From the NCBI GenBank assembly GCA_041648175.1, contig JBAZPO010000021.1, positions 1 to 52,414 of the forward strand: a DNA stretch of 52,414 nucleotides. The letters run 5' to 3'. Position 1 is the first letter of the stretch. Each line of letters starts with the position of its first letter. Source of the stretch: Desulfobaccales bacterium (GTDB lineage: Bacteria; Desulfobacterota; Desulfobaccia; Desulfobaccales; 0-14-0-80-60-11). The position numbers were made by a program, and so were the translations under genes. Shown here piece by piece: positions 36,753-45,463 of the stretch. Below the pieces are notes generated by a model. It did no database searches. It was not told the DNA's origin and was given only the letters and a program-made list of their open reading frames with translations.

Positions 36753-37403
36753 ATGGACAACAATAAGTCGGACCCTCAGGGTCATCAAAGTATTTTAACG
36801 GAAGAATTCTTTTATTTCTTTCTGAGGTTACGTAAAGGCCGTGTGCGGCAAGTGGCCGCGGAAATCCGCTCCCGCTTCCCTGGCGAAACTCCCGAGCAAC
36901 TGGCCCGGCGGCTCATTTCCGCGCAATCCCAGCTTTCCTTTTTAGGCGGCGCATTCATGCATCTGCCCATGTTGATTCCCGGCCTGGGGCGGACTCTTAC
37001 ACTCCTCGGCGCAGTAGGGGGAGGCGCGGTCCTCACACGGATGCACCTCTATCTTATTTTGGAGATTGCTCTGCTCTTTGGCAAAGACATCGATGACCAG
37101 GCTCGGGTTCCGGAGATGGCGGCCGTGGTTGCAGCCACAGGCCTGGCGGTCGGAACCCCCTTCTTGATGGACGCCCTCGACATAAACCCGCTGTTGTCCG
37201 TGCCTGCGGCCGGTCTGACGGCCTTTGCCGTCTCCCGGCTCATCGGTGAGGAAACCATCCGCCTTTATCGTGAAATTTCAGAGACCCCCGTTACGTCTTC
37301 AGCACTTCCTTTTAAATGGACGCAGGTATCTTTATCCAGGCGCAATGGTTGGGGAAAGAGAAAAGGGCCTGACTTGGCCAGGCCCCTGATGGAACAAACC
37401 TAA
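36753..37403 (+). CDS. Hypothetical protein with hydrophobic central region
   Basis: A 216-aa protein starting MDNNKSDPQGHQS. Residues about 28-75 are basic and helical (KGRVRQVAAEIRSRFPGETPEQLA, core RQVAAEIRSRFPGE), followed by hydrophobic segments at about 65-105 and 125-165 (GLAVGTPFLMDALDINPLLSVPAAGLTAF cut to PLLSVPAAGLTAF). It may be a membrane-peripheral or EcsC-like protein, but I do not recognise it firmly. GGGAGA lies about 8 nt before ATG 36753. Its last codons overlap the terminator of the opposing solute-binding protein gene. Confidence 0.5.
   Translation: MDNNKSDPQGHQSILTEEFFYFFLRLRKGRVRQVAAEIRSRFPGETPEQLARRLISAQSQLSFLGGAFMHLPMLIPGLGRTLTLLGAVGGGAVLTRMHLYLILEIALLFGKDIDDQARVPEMAAVVAATGLAVGTPFLMDALDINPLLSVPAAGLTAFAVSRLIGEETIRLYREISETPVTSSALPFKWTQVSLSRRNGWGKRKGPDLARPLMEQT
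37355..37385 (-). terminator. Intrinsic terminator of the solute-binding protein gene
   Basis: On the minus strand GGGCCTG (37385-37379) pairs with CAGGCCC (37371-37365) and is followed by TTTTCTCTTT. It lies 34 nt after the stop of the minus-strand gene and inside the 3' end of the convergent plus-strand gene. Confidence 0.7.
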
Positions 37404-37418
37404 ACGCTAAGGTCTAAG

Positions 37419-38588
37419 CTATTTTGCCAGCTCGAACTTGCCGTCCTTAACCTGGATAATCACCATGGAATCGGGGCCCAGGCCGTTGTGGTCCGTGGCG
37501 CTCAGGTTGTAAATGCCTGACACCCCCACATACCCTTGGGTATTCTCGATAGCGGTCCGCAGGGCCTTGGGATCGGTGCCCGCCTTCTTCATGGCGTTGG
37601 CCACGATGGTGATGGCATCCCAAGCGTAGCCCGAGTGGGTGTTAATGGGAAATTGTTTATCCAGGTGATACACGTCATTGTAAAGTTGAATAAAATTCTC
37701 GATCACCTTCTTCTGGGGGTCGTTATCCGGTAGCTGCGCCGCGGCCATCAGTTTCGTGGCGGGCATAAGATCGCCTTCCGAGGCCTTACCGGCCAGTTTG
37801 ATATATTCCGGTCCCGGCTGCCCATGGCACTGGAACAAAGGCACCTTAATTCCAAGCTGGGCCTTGTTCTTGGCCACAATGGCCCCCGCCGGCCCGATGG
37901 TCCAGCAGATAATGGCTTGGGGATTGGCATTCTTGATCTTGGTAAGCTGCGCGGTCATGTCGGTATCCTTGGGACCGAAGGACTCCTTGGCCACGAAGGT
38001 GATACCGTAATCCGGCGCCAGCTTTTCCAGCCACACGGCTCCGTCCTTGCCGAAGGGGTCGGAGGCATACAGGAGCCCCGCTTTGGTGAGCTTTTTCTCC
38101 TTCAGATAGGCGAAAAGTCTCGTAACCGCGGTGGAGGAGCGCTGGGGCGATTTAAAAATGTAGGTGAATGGCCCGGTCTCCTTCATGATCGGCGGATCGC
38201 CTCCCACGGTCATAAAGATCGGGATGCCCGCCTCCTCTACGATCTTCTTGACCTGCATGCCCTCGCCCGTGGAGGTGGGTCCGATGATGGCCGCCACCTT
38301 GTCGGCGAAGATGAATTTCTTGGCGATGGTCGCGGCCTTGGCAGGGTCGCTCTCCGTATCGCCGATGATCAACTCCAAAGGCTGGCCGTTGATGCCCCCC
38401 GCCTTGTTGATCTGATCCACCGCCATTTCCGCTACCAGCTTGGTGGGGGTGCCGATGGGGGCCGCCGGCCCGGACAGCGCGAAGAAAGCCCCTATCTTGA
38501 TGGGTTTCTGGTCAGCGGCCTGGACGCTGCCAAACGCCGAAACCACCAGGGCCGCCGCCAAGAACACCCTTAAAAGCCCTTTATACAT
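37419..38588 (-). CDS. Branched-chain amino acid-type ABC solute-binding protein
   Basis: A 389-aa periplasmic binding protein (LivJ/LivK class, type I fold). A signal peptide (residues 1-23, ending SVQAA) is followed by IKIGAFFALSGPAAPIG, GGINGQPLELIIGDTESDP (core GQPLELIIGD), VAAIIGPTSTGEGM and a C-terminal NGLGPDSMVIIQVKDGKF segment (core GPDSMVIIQVKDG). The ligand could be a branched-chain amino acid or an aromatic or short-chain acid, as is common in this family. No permease gene is adjacent, although a LivF-like ATPase lies at 49.7-51.8 kb. ATG 38588 has AGAAGG close upstream. Confidence 0.9.
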   Translation of the reverse strand: MYKGLLRVFLAAALVVSAFGSVQAADQKPIKIGAFFALSGPAAPIGTPTKLVAEMAVDQINKAGGINGQPLELIIGDTESDPAKAATIAKKFIFADKVAAIIGPTSTGEGMQVKKIVEEAGIPIFMTVGGDPPIMKETGPFTYIFKSPQRSSTAVTRLFAYLKEKKLTKAGLLYASDPFGKDGAVWLEKLAPDYGITFVAKESFGPKDTDMTAQLTKIKNANPQAIICWTIGPAGAIVAKNKAQLGIKVPLFQCHGQPGPEYIKLAGKASEGDLMPATKLMAAAQLPDNDPQKKVIENFIQLYNDVYHLDKQFPINTHSGYAWDAITIVANAMKKAGTDPKALRTAIENTQGYVGVSGIYNLSATDHNGLGPDSMVIIQVKDGKFELAK

Positions 38589-38828
38589 AACCTTCTCCCT
38601 CCTCAGAAAATATTCCTTCATTGATGGTCTAATTTAGGCCGTGATGTCAACTGAAAAATTGAGCTTCTTCTATTATTCGCCATATGGAGAAAAAAACTTC
38701 AATACCGATTGCAGATTTATGCTTCGCCTCTAATTATCTTTGAATACTTAGAATTCCCCCTCCCCTGGTGGGAGGGGGTTAGGGGGAGTAGGAATAGCCA
38801 AGATGCAAGGTTTATCCGGGACAAGCCC

Positions 38829-40052
38829 TTACGCCAGCATCTCCTGGGCCTGGCGCATGAGCGCGGCAATGGCCAATCCTTGGGGGCAAACCTGCTCAGC
38901 CTGGGAGTAGTCCACTTCGGTCAACTGCTGCCGCACGGCTTCAGGCAGCCCCGCGAAGGTCTGCCGGGCCAGTTCCGGCTCGCCATAGTCCCGGTGATAC
39001 ATGAGACAGCGCATGACTTCGTTCACCGGCACAGCCCCGCCCACCGCGGCCTGGCAGATGCTGCCACAGCCGGCGCAGTAATCCGCTTTAGTCTCTAAGG
39101 CATACTGGCGCAGGGATTCGAACTCTTCTTTGGCCAGTTTGGTCAGATCACGGGCCGCGGCCACGTTGGCCGAGAGAATACTCAAGTTGGGCATCTGGGA
39201 GCAGAGGCTGGCGATTTGGGGATTCTCCCACACGACCTTGAGTTTGGCCTGTTTATCCGAAAAGCCCCGGGCCTGGAAGCCCTCCACCACTTTAAGCTCG
39301 GCCTTGGTCGCGCTCTTGGTCGGTCCGGGCCCACCACCCATGGTCTTCATGGCCACCAGCCCCACCCCGGATTTGGCGCAGGCGTTCAGGGCTTCCTGCA
39401 TCTTGGGGCTTTGCATGGTCCGGAAGTTGTAGGTCAGCATCACCGCATCGATCCAGTTCAGCTTGGCCGCGCCCAAGAGACAATCATCCATGTTAGTGTG
39501 GGTGGAAAACCCGAAGAATTTTATCTTGCCCGCCTTCTTCATCTCCGCCGCCCAATCCTTGAAAGCCGGGGTCATTTGGTCGATGCCGGTGATGGCGTGG
39601 ATGAAGAACAGATCCACGTGGTCCGTCTGCAGCCTTTTCAAACTCTTATCCAGACGCTCGGTGAGGTTGCCCTTCTTGGGGACGAGCTTGGTGACCAGAA
39701 AAATCTCCTTGCGGGCTTCAGGGTTGCGGGCGAAGAAGCGGCCAAAGCCCTCCTCGCTCAGTCCATTGCCGTAGCTCTCGGCCGTGTCCCAGTAGGTGAC
39801 TCCCCATTTCACGGCCTGCTTGAGGAGCAACTGGTTGTTAATGGTGTCGAACATACCTCCTAGATTAAGGATAGACACATCCACCCCGGTCTTCCCCAGT
39901 TTGCGTTTAGGCACGGTCGCGGCCTTGGCGGCCCCGGCCTCCGGTGCGGCAATGGCCCCCACCGTGCCCGTGCCAATTGCCAGACCTGCAAGACCCATAG
40001 TCTTCACAAAATCCCGGCGCGTAAAGCCGGTTTCTTCAATCTTCTTGCTCAT
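38829..40052 (-). CDS. Tat-exported aldo/keto reductase with C-terminal Fe-S motif
   Basis: A 407-aa protein. A Tat signal (TRRDFVKTMGLAGLAI, RR at 12-13) leads to an aldo/keto reductase barrel (residues 45-300: GKTGVDVS, YWDTAESYGNG with the catalytic Tyr, VTKLVPKKG, VDLFFIHAIT, FGFSTHT) and a C-terminal domain with CAGCGSICQ and CPQG cysteines that could hold a [4Fe-4S] cluster. The cofactor outside the cytoplasm is not NAD(P)H by necessity. AGGAGG lies 5 nt before ATG 40052. It is the last gene of the redox cluster. Confidence 0.85.
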   Translation of the reverse strand: MSKKIEETGFTRRDFVKTMGLAGLAIGTGTVGAIAAPEAGAAKAATVPKRKLGKTGVDVSILNLGGMFDTINNQLLLKQAVKWGVTYWDTAESYGNGLSEEGFGRFFARNPEARKEIFLVTKLVPKKGNLTERLDKSLKRLQTDHVDLFFIHAITGIDQMTPAFKDWAAEMKKAGKIKFFGFSTHTNMDDCLLGAAKLNWIDAVMLTYNFRTMQSPKMQEALNACAKSGVGLVAMKTMGGGPGPTKSATKAELKVVEGFQARGFSDKQAKLKVVWENPQIASLCSQMPNLSILSANVAAARDLTKLAKEEFESLRQYALETKADYCAGCGSICQAAVGGAVPVNEVMRCLMYHRDYGEPELARQTFAGLPEAVRQQLTEVDYSQAEQVCPQGLAIAALMRQAQEMLA

Positions 40053-40084
40053 AAAACCTCCTGATTGAGAGTCGGTTTACCGCC

Positions 40085-41821
40085 CTAAGCCAGCATGCGC
40101 CCCGGGCGGGAACGGGATTCGTTTTCACTGTATACCCGGATGGCGCGCAGGCCCGATACCGGGCATTCATGCTCGCACATGCCGCAGCCGATACATTTTG
40201 CGGGGTCTACGAACGGCCGCTGCAATCTTACCAGGATATCCACCTTGGCTCCGTAAAAAACCTGGGTGCCCCCTACTGCCAGGGAATCTTCCAGGGTCAA
40301 CCGGTTCCCGGAAAACCCGATTATGCGCCTGAGCGCCGCTCCGGGCTGCCCGGTGACCCGCAGGTAATAGTCACCGCTGCCCAGGTTTACGGCTACGGGG
40401 GTAGGGGCATACAGGTCCACCCCTTGACTCAGAACCCTGGCCGGCAACTCCTGCCCACCCCGGATGGTCTCGTACTCGGTGCGGGTAAAGATGGCCTTGG
40501 GGCTCACGGGACATAATTCATGACAGACCAGGCAAGGCCGGTCCATGGCCCAGGGCAGGCAGCGGGTGCGGTCCACGAAGGCTGTGCCCATGCGGATCGG
40601 TCCCTGGGCCGCGAACTCGCCGGTGCCCTGCTTTTCTTCCAGGCTTAAGGGGCGAATGGCCGCAGTGGGGCAGACCTGGCCGCAGGCGACGCAATTGGGC
40701 TGGCAACCGCTGCGGCCGATGCGGTAGTTGACCGCCGGGGTCCACAGACCTTGTATTCCGGCTTCAAATAACGCGGGCTGGATGATATTGCCGGGGCAGA
40801 TGCGCATACATTGGCCGCACCGGATGCAGCGAGCCAGGAAGCGGTCCTCGTCCAGGGCGCCGGGTGGCCGGATGAGGTTGGGGTCACGGTTGCTCCCGGC
40901 GAGGCCCCCCACCTCCCACATGGACACCACCAGCAACCCGGCCCCGGCCATAACCAGACCGCGTTTGGACAGGTCCGGCAATCCGGCCTCACCGGCGGTG
41001 GAGGGTTTATTTGCAAAGGTAATTCGGCTGGCAGGGCAGCGGTCCAGGCAATTCATGCACATCACGCACTCACCGGTGATGATCGTCCCCGCGGGGCGGC
41101 AAGCCCCTTCGCAGTACTCCTCACAGATGCAACAATCGCCGCATTTGGTCGAAATCTTGCCGATGCGCCAGGGAGTGAAGCGGCCGAGCAAACCGAACAA
41201 TGCCCCCAGGGGGCAGACAAACCGGCAGAAGAACCGCGGCAGGACCAGGTTCAGGCCCACCACCCCCAGAAACACGACCCCTATGAGCCAGGTCGAGGCG
41301 TAAAAGCGCGGCTCGTCGCTGAGCAGGCCCAGGCGGTTATCGGCCAAGGGGGCCAGGGCCAGATTCACGCTGCGGTATAGCAGGGGCAGCGGGTCGAAAA
41401 CCCCGGTCTGCACCGACCCCATGAGGGCCAAGGCCAGCAGGAAGGCCAGGAGGTAGTACTTCAAGTTCTGCGCCCGGCGGTGGCGATTGGCCTGCACCCG
41501 GACGTGAGCGTGCTGACCCCGTCGCCCCAGCCAGCCGGTGGCCTGGTTGATGGTGCCCAAAGGACAGGCAAAGCCGCAAAAGAACCGGCCCACAAACAGG
41601 GTAAGCCCAATGGTGACCAACGCCCAGGCCAACGGCGCATAGAAGCTATGAGTAGCCAGGGCCGTGCTGATGGCCGTCAGGGGATCGAGTTCCAGTAGCC
41701 AGTTGATGGGCCAACCCCGCAACTGCCACCAGGCCGCGCCCAGGGTTGCCGCGCTGCAAAACCACAGAAAAATCACCAGAAAGAAGGCCTGGCTGATACG
41801 ACGGACGGTAACGATACGCAT
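40085..41821 (-). CDS. NapH/NosR-like membrane polyferredoxin
   Basis: A 578-aa membrane protein. Membrane segments occur near residues 10-30, 55-75, 118-140 and 175-195, with the NapH/NosR-like CGFACPLG and CRFVCPLG motifs. Then follow several Fe-S-binding clusters: CGDCCICEEYCEGAC, CVMCMNCLDRCP, CIRCGQCMRICP, CVACGQVCP, CLVCHELCP and CIGCGMCEHECP, enough for five to six [4Fe-4S] clusters. Such proteins move electrons between quinones and periplasmic enzymes. It is placed between the DUF362 and aldo/keto reductase genes. AGGA precedes ATG 41821. Confidence 0.88.
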   Translation of the reverse strand: MRIVTVRRISQAFFLVIFLWFCSAATLGAAWWQLRGWPINWLLELDPLTAISTALATHSFYAPLAWALVTIGLTLFVGRFFCGFACPLGTINQATGWLGRRGQHAHVRVQANRHRRAQNLKYYLLAFLLALALMGSVQTGVFDPLPLLYRSVNLALAPLADNRLGLLSDEPRFYASTWLIGVVFLGVVGLNLVLPRFFCRFVCPLGALFGLLGRFTPWRIGKISTKCGDCCICEEYCEGACRPAGTIITGECVMCMNCLDRCPASRITFANKPSTAGEAGLPDLSKRGLVMAGAGLLVVSMWEVGGLAGSNRDPNLIRPPGALDEDRFLARCIRCGQCMRICPGNIIQPALFEAGIQGLWTPAVNYRIGRSGCQPNCVACGQVCPTAAIRPLSLEEKQGTGEFAAQGPIRMGTAFVDRTRCLPWAMDRPCLVCHELCPVSPKAIFTRTEYETIRGGQELPARVLSQGVDLYAPTPVAVNLGSGDYYLRVTGQPGAALRRIIGFSGNRLTLEDSLAVGGTQVFYGAKVDILVRLQRPFVDPAKCIGCGMCEHECPVSGLRAIRVYSENESRSRPGRMLA

Positions 41822-42044
41822 GAAACGCGGTCCTATTTGATAGGCCGGAGAAGGAAAGGGACTCCGCCAGCGCTATATAATCTGCTTTCAAATCCCCCTA
41901 AATCCCCCTTTTTCAAAGGGGGACTTCTCAAGTAATTCAGCCAGGTTCCCCTCTTTAGCAAGGGCGGGTTAGGGGGGATTTCGCTTTTATGATGATAAAG
42001 AATTAGTAAAAGTAATTTTGATTAAAGACTCCGGTTAATGACTC
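41822..42044. repeat. Head-to-head pair of dispersed repeats inside the redox cluster
   Basis: Two copies of the CCCCCTTT/AAAGGGGG-ATTTAGGGGGATTT repeat face each other: 41890-41924 in reverse orientation and a degenerate copy at 41945-41981 in forward orientation. They separate the DUF362 gene from the polyferredoxin gene and could form a large hairpin or end a transcript. Confidence 0.65.
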
Positions 42045-43061
42045 TTAAATATTAATCAGCACCGGGTTAAGCCGCTTATAATCGGCAGTGCCCGCCCCAG
42101 CCTTCTCGGCCATAAGGATATAAGGCACATCATTCAGGGTCCGCCCCAAAAGTTCCACGCCCACCGCGTCCGCGGCCACTGGGTCGGTTGAGACCACCAT
42201 GGTGCCGGTGTCCTTCAGATCGGACAGGGAACCCCCGGTAGGGCCGTTGGTCATCATGCTCACCGTGCCGTCCAGGACCACCAGAGTGGGCTTGAGCAAC
42301 TGCGATAGCTCGGTAATGATGCCGTTGATATCCTGATGGAAGACGTTGCGCCGCCCGCCCAGGAAGCCATAAAAATTTTTCAAGGTCATGGAAGCCCCGG
42401 CGCGTTGGTGGTCCTTGACCGGGGATATCACAATGACCTTGGTTACTCCCGGAAAGACCCCGGCCAGCACCGGCCAGTTTTCCAGGAGCTTGCCTCCGGG
42501 CAGGCTGAGGGGCGCAAAAAGGGCGGGCCGGGGCGCGATGAGGCTGGCGCCACTGGCTCGGGCCGCATTGGCCAGCCCGCTGATCTCAAAGCAGCCATCG
42601 GGATTGTTGATGGGGTTGTCCGTCACCAGCACCTGGGCCGCCCCGGCCTTGAAGCACAGATCGGCCACCGCGGCGAGCACCTCCGGGTTGGTGGTGGCCC
42701 CAAGCGTTGCCGGCGTGGCGAACGCGGCGTTGACCTTGATCAGCACCTTATCGCCCTTCTGGATGAAGAACTCCATGCCTCCCAGGGCCTTCACCCCTTG
42801 CTCGACCATCCCCTTCCGGTCCATGCCCTTAACAATGGCCATTTTCCCCTGCCCCGGCGTTAAGGATTTCAGGGCGAAATTTCCCAGTCCGGTCAGGGCC
42901 TTCTGGCCTTGAGACGCGGCGGGGCCTTTCGGATCGTACAGGGCCAGACCCAGGCCCCCCGCGGCCAGGCTTAAGGCCGCGGCGTACCCTATCCGCTTGA
43001 TAAAATCCCGGCGGTTTAACTCGCCGGTTTCTAGCTTTTGCTCATCCTTAGGCTGCTGCAC
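42045..43061 (-). CDS. Tat-exported DUF362 protein
   Basis: A 338-aa protein with a Tat signal (NRRDFIKRIGYAAAL) and a DUF362 domain: VLIKVNAAFATPATLGATTNPE (core IKVNAAFATP), AAQVLVTDNPINNPDG (core VTDNPINNP), TLKNFYGFLGGRRNVFHQDI (core LKNFYGFLGGRR) and a C-terminal TDPVAADAVG motif. DUF362 proteins often carry or accompany Fe-S clusters. The function is unknown. The GTG start at 43061 overlaps the stop of the upstream gene (TAGTG) and has AGGGGA about 5 nt upstream. Confidence 0.85.
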   Translation of the reverse strand: MQQPKDEQKLETGELNRRDFIKRIGYAAALSLAAGGLGLALYDPKGPAASQGQKALTGLGNFALKSLTPGQGKMAIVKGMDRKGMVEQGVKALGGMEFFIQKGDKVLIKVNAAFATPATLGATTNPEVLAAVADLCFKAGAAQVLVTDNPINNPDGCFEISGLANAARASGASLIAPRPALFAPLSLPGGKLLENWPVLAGVFPGVTKVIVISPVKDHQRAGASMTLKNFYGFLGGRRNVFHQDINGIITELSQLLKPTLVVLDGTVSMMTNGPTGGSLSDLKDTGTMVVSTDPVAADAVGVELLGRTLNDVPYILMAEKAGAGTADYKRLNPVLINI

Positions 43062-44071
43062 TACTTCCCCTTGAGTTCGGTCCGCAAGTTATTGCTGAGT
43101 TCCAGCGCCGCGGCCTGCGAGGTCGCGTCATGCACCCCCGCTAAAATGCGGCCCTGGACAAAGACGATTTCAAACGAATCTTCCAGGCTGAACGCCGAGA
43201 GACCCGCCGGGCCTCCCGGAGCCTGGATTTTCTTGTACCCGTTGGCGGCCAAAAATTCCAGGTAACGCTTGGCGTCCGCCTGGGCTTGATCCGGCGTATC
43301 GCGCTGCGCTATAAAGGCCGTGGCCTTCCCGTTTTTCAGGGTGTATTCCCCGGTGAGGACGTTATTGAACCCCTCCAGGCCGAAGGTATCCGCGGCGCTC
43401 AGACGCACGGTATCAGCGGCCAGGCCTTCCTTGGGAAAAAGCGCCCCCTCACTCTTGGTTTCAGCCTGGGCCGGCAGCTTGGCCAAAAGCGCGGCCGCGT
43501 AGGTCGAAAGCGTGTTTTTTAGCGTCTCCGAGGCCCGGTCCGCTACGATCTCCACATAAAACTTGCCCTGCGTGAAAAACAGGGCATTGCTGGTGGCATA
43601 GGCATTGGCGGTGAGAGTAATACTGGGGGAGCCGGCCCGGCGCTGGCCGCTGAATACGGCATAGGCATTTTGGGCCGACTCCATATCGTAGAGGTAGACG
43701 TCCACGTGGGTCTTTTCTGCCCCGGCCAGACTAAACATGCGGCAGGACATTTCCTTAAACCCAGCCGCCAGATAAAGTTCGGCTTTGCCGTCGATCTTAT
43801 CGGACAGGTTATCCGGATTGTAGCTCTCCACCGCGGCCAGAGGGGTAAATCCCGGAACCTCCGGGATCAGCGCAGCCGTCGCGGCCTCTCCCTGACCCGA
43901 ACCGGCCTGGACCCGCCCAACAGGTTGAGGGGCGCGCAGAGCCACGATCACCGCGGGGTTGAACCGGGACTGCTGGACCAACAGCCCCACGGTGATCAAG
44001 CCCAACAGGGCCAGAATGGCATAACCGGTCAGCCTCTGCGCCGCGCTCACTTTTGCCTTACGCCTTGCCAT
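43061..44071 (-). CDS. Membrane-anchored DUF6599-like protein
   Basis: A 336-aa protein with an N-terminal signal anchor (residues 15-33) and a periplasmic domain: LSDKIDGKAELYLAAGFKEM (core IDGKAELYLAAGF), VDVYLYDMESAQNAYAVFS (core YDMESAQNAYAVFSGQRR) and a repeat of related beta-alpha units. From memory, this pattern matches DUF6599 proteins found with DUF362 and Fe-S genes in Desulfobacterota. Start ATG 44071. It follows the upstream exported protein by 21 nt and is translationally coupled to the DUF362 gene. Confidence 0.7.
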   Translation of the reverse strand: MARRKAKVSAAQRLTGYAILALLGLITVGLLVQQSRFNPAVIVALRAPQPVGRVQAGSGQGEAATAALIPEVPGFTPLAAVESYNPDNLSDKIDGKAELYLAAGFKEMSCRMFSLAGAEKTHVDVYLYDMESAQNAYAVFSGQRRAGSPSITLTANAYATSNALFFTQGKFYVEIVADRASETLKNTLSTYAAALLAKLPAQAETKSEGALFPKEGLAADTVRLSAADTFGLEGFNNVLTGEYTLKNGKATAFIAQRDTPDQAQADAKRYLEFLAANGYKKIQAPGGPAGLSAFSLEDSFEIVFVQGRILAGVHDATSQAAALELSNNLRTELKGK

Positions 44072-44092
44072 AAACTTCCCGAATCAACCTAT

Positions 44093-44683
44093 CTACTTGG
44101 TAATTTTCTGCTGCCGGTTCAGATCGTAAATAGGGCTAACCTTAAGATCGTCCTTGAGAATTCCTTCCGGAGATTTAGCCGTTAGTTCCCCATTTTTCTG
44201 GATGAAGCGCAATTCGGCCCCGACCCCGCAGCCTGCAGTGCAGGCCTGGTCCAGTTTGGACTTGGTCGCGTCAAATGACTCTCCCGTCTTGCTCTTATAG
44301 AACTTTTCCCGCCATTCGATCCATTGCTGAGGGGTCAAAGCGCTCTGGTCGATAAAGACATAGTAGACCACCTGGTCAGGACAGTCTTCCTCCAAGTAAA
44401 GGGTGTACTCCGCCGGCATATCCTTGCTGCCCTCCCACGCCTCAATGAGCCAGGCCGTGGGACATTTGCGGGCCGCAGCAAAGGCTTGCACCGGACCGAA
44501 AATAACCGTGGGGTTCATTTCGTCGGCCACGAAATTCCCGGCCAGGAACTTCTGCGGTGGCGTGAATACGGTCAGCCCGTTGGTTTGCCGCATTGCCATG
44601 GCCTTGGCGCTCGCCGCCAGCCCCTCGGAGACCGCGCCAACCACCAGCAGAAACCCCAAAAGTATTGAAACCAGACGCTTCAT
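44093..44683 (-). CDS. Exported protein of unknown function, first gene of the redox cluster
   Basis: A 196-aa protein with a signal peptide (residues 1-23, ending GLAA). The mature part includes TNGLTVFTPPQKFLAGNFVA (core TVFTPPQKFLAGN), VIFGPVQAFAAARKCP, and a DQACTAGCG cysteine pair near residues 152-157. I chose ATG 44683, with AAGGAAGGAGGGGG directly upstream; an open frame to 44884 lacks any ribosome site. I do not recognise the family. Confidence 0.65.
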   Translation of the reverse strand: MKRLVSILLGFLLVVGAVSEGLAASAKAMAMRQTNGLTVFTPPQKFLAGNFVADEMNPTVIFGPVQAFAAARKCPTAWLIEAWEGSKDMPAEYTLYLEEDCPDQVVYYVFIDQSALTPQQWIEWREKFYKSKTGESFDATKSKLDQACTAGCGVGAELRFIQKNGELTAKSPEGILKDDLKVSPIYDLNRQQKITK

Positions 44684-45238
44684 ACCCCCTCCTTCCTTAC
44701 CGCGGGATGTGAACTGTAGGGATTGTGGCTTTCGGAAAAACCTGGGAAAAATACCAGGGATTAGCGCGCTGCGGCAGGCCGCGCCAAGATTTTGATCTGC
44801 CCGGATAACCGGCAAGGCCGTGAGCCTGGCAATCATGAAAGTCCGGAAGAATAATAACGCGGCCACCAGGGCCGGAGCAAACATGGCGAAAGATCCTTGG
44901 ATGTTATTTTATCTACTATGCTACAAAAAAAACAAGGGGGGCCGCTGCAAGGCATTAAAATCATGATTGGTTTAACAATAGCCTAACAATCTCTAGTTTT
45001 TCATCGGCTCAACCAGCGAACTTAAGGGAACCACTATGAGGCTGCAAAAATTCGTCGTAACGTAAATAGTGAAGCTTCAAATGATCAAAATGATGATATG
45101 AAAATGCTCATTATGTTTATAGATTTCTCCGCTTCCAGCCGCTAATGTTATAAGCAATTCTCCAAACCCTGCATATATATCAACCCCTAACCCCCCGGTA
45201 GGAACCGGGGGTTTTTTTTGAGTAACAAGGAAATGAGA
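44684..45238. other. Divergent intergenic region, possible small RNA or attenuated leader
   Basis: This 555-bp AT-rich stretch has no supported gene. On the plus strand it ends in a very strong intrinsic terminator (45192-45219). Either a small RNA ends there, or it is a transcription attenuator in the leader of the downstream lipoprotein gene. No leader peptide is obvious. Confidence 0.4.
45192..45219 (+). terminator. Strong intrinsic terminator upstream of the glycine-zipper lipoprotein gene
   Basis: CCCCCGGT (45192-45199) pairs perfectly with ACCGGGGG (45204-45211) around a 4-nt AGGA loop and is followed by eight T. It ends 19 nt before the ATG at 45239, so it would stop any upstream transcript. 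Confidence 0.85.
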
Positions 45239-45463
45239 ATGAAAAGAACGATCATTGTCATGTTGGTAGCGTTGTGGGCGGTAGCCGGATGCGCCAATCT
45301 GTCAACCACGGAACAGCGGGTGTTAAGTGGCGGAGCCATCGGCGCTGGCAGCGGCGCCGTCATCGGAGCCTTGGCGGGGTCTGCGGGCTTAGGGGCTGCC
45401 GCCGGTGCGGGAGCGGGCTTGCTGGGAGGTTTTCTTTACGATCAGTCCCAGAAAACCCGTTAA
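45239..45463 (+). CDS. Glycine-zipper lipoprotein
   Basis: A 74-aa lipoprotein. The signal peptide ends in lipobox VAGC (Cys 18). The mature part has a glycine-zipper stretch GAIGAGSGAVIGALAG and GLGAAAGAGAGLLGGFL, typical of SlyB/YMGG-like outer-membrane lipoproteins. I start at ATG 45239, with AAGG 8 nt upstream; ATG 45233 is possible. Confidence 0.75.
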   Translation: MKRTIIVMLVALWAVAGCANLSTTEQRVLSGGAIGAGSGAVIGALAGSAGLGAAAGAGAGLLGGFLYDQSQKTR

